A DNA stretch of 64,000 nucleotides from Circinella umbellata. Taxonomy: Eukaryota > Mucoromycota > Mucoromycetes > Mucorales > Lichtheimiaceae. The position numbers were made by a program, and so were the translations under genes. Of the stretch, positions 59,937-64,000 are shown one piece after another; position 1 is the stretch's first letter, and each line of letters opens with the position of its first letter. The stretch covers positions 1-64,000 of the forward strand of contig JAIWNF010000077.1 of assembly GCA_025093555.1 (NCBI GenBank), in the 5' to 3' direction. Below the pieces are notes generated by a model. The model saw only the letters and a program-made list of their open reading frames with translations, had not been told where the DNA came from and did not search any database.

Positions 59937-62329
59937 ATGTCAACTTCTTCAAATAGCAACCATATTCCCAAAGAATTATTTGATGGTAACTTTTCTTAAT
60001 ACTGGTGAAATGAAACAAAATTCTTTTGCATAGTTTCCTAACAATAAATTAAATTTCTTAATAATTTATATGATACGTAGCCATCAAAATATATGTTCAG
60101 CACGAGAGCTCCCGACCAAGCTTGTATAACTTTTTGCGAACCAACCCGACAATATTTTATAGACATTCACCGCCAACTTGCGTCCAGGCAACATGGGTGT
60201 CATATTTTGCAATCGCTATGCAGAGACTTAATATCAGTAAAAGGGTATAGAAATATGGGTTATAATGTCTAAATGTATACAAACTTGGATATGCACTAAC
60301 ATATAACCACTACACATTTATATAACATAGCAATATTCAAAAAGACAGCCTAACTGGCGTTGTGTTTTGGAAAATCTTTTAAATGTAGGTATTAGTATTG
60401 ACAGCAGGAATAAAATAATGATGCCTTTCCTTTATTCTTTGTCTAACATTTTACTATTTGAAAATATAAGAAAAAATATAGCCACGGTGGTGACGATGTA
60501 AACAATAATAGCGCGAAAGAAGCAGAAGAGAACGCAGAAAGTGTAGAAGAAGCAGAAGAAGAGAACGCAGAAAGTGTAGAAGAAGCAGAAGGAGAGAACG
60601 TAGAGAATTTAAAAGAAGCTGAAGACTCAGGAGAAGCAGGAGCAGGACCCACGAGTAGCAGCAGCAGTAGTAGTAGTAACGCAACTCCAGCAGTAGCACC
60701 ATCATCATCAGTAACAACAGCAACAACAACAACAAAAACAACCATTGGTTCATTGAAAAAAAGATCAAGAAGCATAGATGCTGAAAGTTCGAAATCAGAT
60801 TCAATGCAACTTCCGTTAGGAACAATGGAAGCTATAGAAAAAGTCTATGGTGATATGGAAGACGAAAAAAAATGGTGTATCGAAAAGGACGAAGAAGGAA
60901 AAAATGTTTTTCTTGAAGACATTATGTTTTCAGTGCTCTCAAAAAAGACCTTTGAGCAGTAAGTTATTATTTAACCCATATGTGTGTTTTGCCAGACCGT
61001 TCAAAAATACTAACTGCAAGAGATTGTCTATTATTATGCCAATATAGCATATTACATTCATTCATTATACGACCTTCAGACCCTATTTGCAGAGAATTCC
61101 TCACACAAAAGCAAATAAATATAATAAAAACCGCCCCTGAACTTCCGACATTACCAGAATCAATCAAACAAATATTTGACTGTTGTGAAGCAGCAACCAA
61201 AAACATCGAAGACACAGAACACAACAGCAAAGAAGTTATAAATAAACTTTGGAAAGCAATCACGTCTTTCGGGTTTTTCGATCAAGAACATCAATTTGAT
61301 GAAGCTTGGGTCCAAGCAACCATTCTTGACTTTCTCAACATGTATCGTTACGATACCTTAAAAGACATACAAATAAATGGGAGCGAAATGGATTATGTGA
61401 CTCGTTGCTGGTCAAATTTCGATCGCTGCTTTGAAAACATTGGGGTTCCTGGACGGTACGTACTAGTTTTTTTTATTTTATTTTATTTCATTTTACTTGA
61501 CCTCTGTAATTTTGGGCTTTCTGACTGAAAAAAAAATAGGGATAGAACGTGCCAGGCAACGCTTGTCCGTGTAAATAAGAATAGATCTATAACTGGGGAG
61601 AAATCTATTGATCAACAACAAAGATCCGTTCGCCCAGATTTTTTGTTGATAAAAGGTGGTGTTGAGTTTGCGGTAGGAGAATGTGGAAAAGAAGACCTTG
61701 GAGGAGTTGGAAAGAAGGAGATTGTTGAACGGGGCTTACACGTCCCAAAAATAATGAAAGATCTATTTGTACGTGCGCTGAGCAAGGGACGTAACAAGAT
61801 ATCTTTTGCCGAAAAATTGAAGATTGTGGCTATAAATGAAAATGGTACGTAAATGGGTCTTTTTGTTTTTTATTTCATCAAATAATGTCACGTTCCGATA
61901 ATCTACATAAGTAGTAACAATATCATCTTTGTTATTGTTGGAAACCAGGCAACCGGCTACAGGTATGCGTTCTTGATAGTCCAAAAGGCTATGCTTGCCG
62001 ACTTTTCGAGAGCAATGAATATGAACTACCAACAAGTGCGAGCCTTATTTGCGCGCAACTATTTCCGATGATGAAGATGGTGTTAAGAGCGAAGGTTTGT
62101 GATTATTATATGATGTTTTAAAACGTATATATAATGTTGCTGCTGTAGCACTAATTTTGTATTCTTTATATACTAGCTTATTGTTCTACAATCGCAAAAA
62201 GAATTAAAGCGTAATCAAGAGTTGATTGCAAGTACTGACCCCGGTTTTGTGTGTCTCGAAAATCAAGAAAGCAAAATTATCATTCCTTCTTCTCTCACAT
62301 TTTCTAACAAAAAACAAAAAACTGACTAA
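59937..62329 (+). CDS. Unknown lineage-specific family with PD-(D/E)XK-like motif (copy 1), possibly frameshifted
   Basis: Proposed exons are 59937-59985, 60081-60244, 60471-60958, 60996-61455, 61540-61844, 61949-62094 and 62177-62329, about 587 aa. The order is a short N-terminus (MSTSSNSNHIPKELFD), HSPPTCVQATWVSYFAIAMQ, a Glu-rich region with near-repeats of EENAESVEEAE, a Ser/Thr run, KKRSRSIDAESS, a helical middle, and then VRPDFLLIKGGVEFAVGECG, whose D...E-x2-K spacing recalls PD-(D/E)XK nucleases. The last exon ends with a basic tail. The exon 3/4 join is out of frame by one base: both this copy and the chimera read AG|ACCGT, where one fewer C would restore it. It may therefore be a pseudogene, or exon 4 may be entered differently. 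Paralogues are at 53562-55025 and 56000-56466. The nuclease reading is tentative. Confidence 0.45.
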
Positions 62330-62929
62330 TCTTTTTATACTTTACGTACATACATTTGCAAATATTTTTTTTTTGTCTCAACAATATTCTCTTTTTGTAT
62401 TTTTTTTGTAAATTTGTAGCCCAATATACCGTCATTTAAAAGGTTATTTTTTCTTCTCAAATATAAAGCATCACATAACAACTTGTTATTTTTAATTCTA
62501 TTATAGTATAAAAAAGATAAATATAATTATATAGATATAGCCAGCCACTAATAATAGAAATAGGAGCAAAGAGTGGAGTAAAGAAAACTGGCTTCTGAAC
62601 TCTTGAGCCAGTAATAGAAGCTTGTATATATCTGGAAGAGCAAGTTTACCATCCTTGATATAAATATTGGTATGAGTCCTACATATCGAGCACTTTTATC
62701 TACTAGTTGCATATTATGTAAGCCTTTACGTACGTACAATTTCTTCTGGCTCAACAATGCATGAGCATGATGTTCACAGATGTACGAATAGACCAAAAAG
62801 TGTTTGAACGGCTTTTCTATATATGATATGACACATGCTTGTCTCATGGAAATTTGCCGCGTTCAATAAATCCGGCAAAAAAATTACAATACGTAAAAGG
62901 CTGTGAAAAGTGAATTATCATTTATTGTT
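62330..62929. other. Intergenic, no gene supported
   Basis: AT-rich. A 99-codon minus ORF at 62548-62847 is unassigned. Confidence 0.4.
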
Positions 62930-62949
62930 AATGTCCTTATGCATCAAAA

Positions 62950-63330
62950 CCTAAAATCTATTATGAAGCGTAACACACACGAGCAACGTTTTCAACATTT
63001 ATGCAAGGATTTGAAAGTAAATATTTGCTGTGCGCCAAACTATGATATAGATCAGTCAGTCGAACGAGAAATCCACGTGTCGAGAAATCAAACAGATGCA
63101 TAGCAGCTTCTGCTACACAGTCGTTATAGTAGTACCTAGATTCTATACTTACGACGTTATAAACATTTATGGTGAACTACACCAATTCAGAAGCAATGCT
63201 GAAAGATATCCTCTTGATGCAAACGGAGCTGGACACTGAGGAAATATAGATATTTGTGATATGTATGCGGATAGTAGGCAGTAGTACTCAGATGTTCGAC
63301 CATAGTATTCGATGTATGAACTAATTACTC
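62950..63330 (+). pseudogene. HET-domain-like relic (copy E)
   Basis: Pieces of the family survive in order. RFQHLCKDLKVN matches LLQQVCKDFQVQ. EIKQMHSSFCYTVVIVVP matches EIKQMHRIYSNACYTIVMAP but lies in another frame. MRIVGSSTQMFDHSI, near 63260-63310, matches RILIVGTDTNMFQHSL and runs into a stop. The WYDK...CIDQ block is mutated, and the SWTLEE block was not found. Several frameshifts make it non-coding. Confidence 0.75.
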
Positions 63331-63334
63331 ACTG

Positions 63335-64000
63335 TGGCCCAATTCCATCCTTGGAAAATTAATTATTAAGGATGAAGAAAGGATGATCGGGATGTTTAAA
63401 TATTTTCCAGAGTATATCCTTGAACTTCATTCTTTGATCCTTGAATTAAAACCAGAGAAATTTTAGCTATCGCTTTCAAGAGTTATTTATTGATCCTTAA
63501 ACTACACGGGAAACACAAAAAAAGGGTGGGGTGGCTTTGGTATAATTTATTGTATCCGAGAGTAGAAAAAGACTCGCCCGTTGTAGAGAATTTATGAAAA
63601 CACGACTAGTGGGTTAATATATACGTAATATATAATTGAGAGTGGGATATAGGTGAATAGTATATAAAGATAAAAATAGATCACAAGAATATATCTTATG
63701 ATAATTCAATACGTCTTTTATTATAGACTGATTACAAAAGATATGATACGTAAAAAGAATAAATGAAAATTATTATTTCTAATTTAATGCAAGTCTTTAT
63801 GTATGTTTCTATGTATTTCATATTTCCTATCCATTGAGGATGGATATCATCGTACATATATATCAAATTATTATGAATAAATAAACATTTTTATGTTTGA
63901 TGACCCTCTTTACGATGTGTCTGATTTATGAGTATTATTATATGTATGATTTCTTATAATTATCATTTATACGGTGGTGATTATTTGTAAAGCAACAGCC
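63335..64000. other. Window end, no gene seen
   Basis: AT-rich. The sequence past the HET relic has lost any recognisable similarity to the family's C-terminal half. Confidence 0.4.

Noticed and set aside
62548..62847. 99-codon minus ORF in front of the HET relic
   Set aside because: Hydrophobic and aromatic-rich from AT-rich sequence; no recognisable motif.

Overview
This is nuclear DNA from a filamentous fungus, most likely Mucoromycota (Mucorales type). It is strongly AT-rich. Genes have short introns, roughly 40-230 bp, with GTAAGT-like donors and TAG or CAG acceptors. The gene content fits: a secreted GH28 exopolygalacturonase, a Cdc7/SepH-type kinase, TPR/F-box/LRR proteins, and Ty3/gypsy, Mutator-like and Tc1-like transposons. 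No rRNA, tRNA, CRISPR array or bacterial operon is visible. The organism assignment is inference. Layout, left to right: 3-1154 is the 3' part of a HET-domain-like gene (+). 1651-2988 is a quinone oxidoreductase (-, 4 exons). 3800-4081 is a truncated gypsy LTR. 4462-6059 is a secreted polygalacturonase (-, 5 exons). 8125-10363 and 11645-13927 are two tandem F-box/LRR genes (-), both broken. 14573-16327 is an intact HET-like gene (-). 17301-26281 is a three-layer transposon nest: an old solo LTR split by a CACTA-like DNA element, which is itself split by a young gypsy element of the same LTR family. 26401-28191 is an intact HET-like gene (-). 29317-33990 is a 13-exon kinase with an N-terminal calponin-homology (CH) domain and a C-terminal C1 zinc finger (-). 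About 34-41 kb is gene-poor, with small repeats. 41-44.2 kb holds an inverted-repeat element and Tc1/IS630-type genes. 44.4-49.1 kb holds a 22-bp repeat array and a 912-aa Mutator-like transposase inside an element with an 8-bp target duplication; that element sits in one arm of an older inverted-repeat element. 49505-51499 is an intact HET-like gene (+). 53.5-62.3 kb carries three copies of an unrecognised gene family with a PD-(D/E)XK-like motif; one copy is fused to a fragment resembling the C-terminus of ZW10. About 62.95-63.33 kb is a dead HET-like copy. The common thread is an accessory, transposon-rich region that repeatedly gains and loses copies of HET-like, F-box/LRR and unknown putative nuclease-like genes around three conserved housekeeping or secreted genes (quinone oxidoreductase, polygalacturonase, CH-kinase-C1). 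Five HET-like copies in 64 kb is the most notable biological signal. HET domains mediate self/non-self recognition and cell death in ascomycetes; their role here is not shown by the sequence. Exon joins were worked out by hand from splice motifs and reading-frame continuity, without transcripts.
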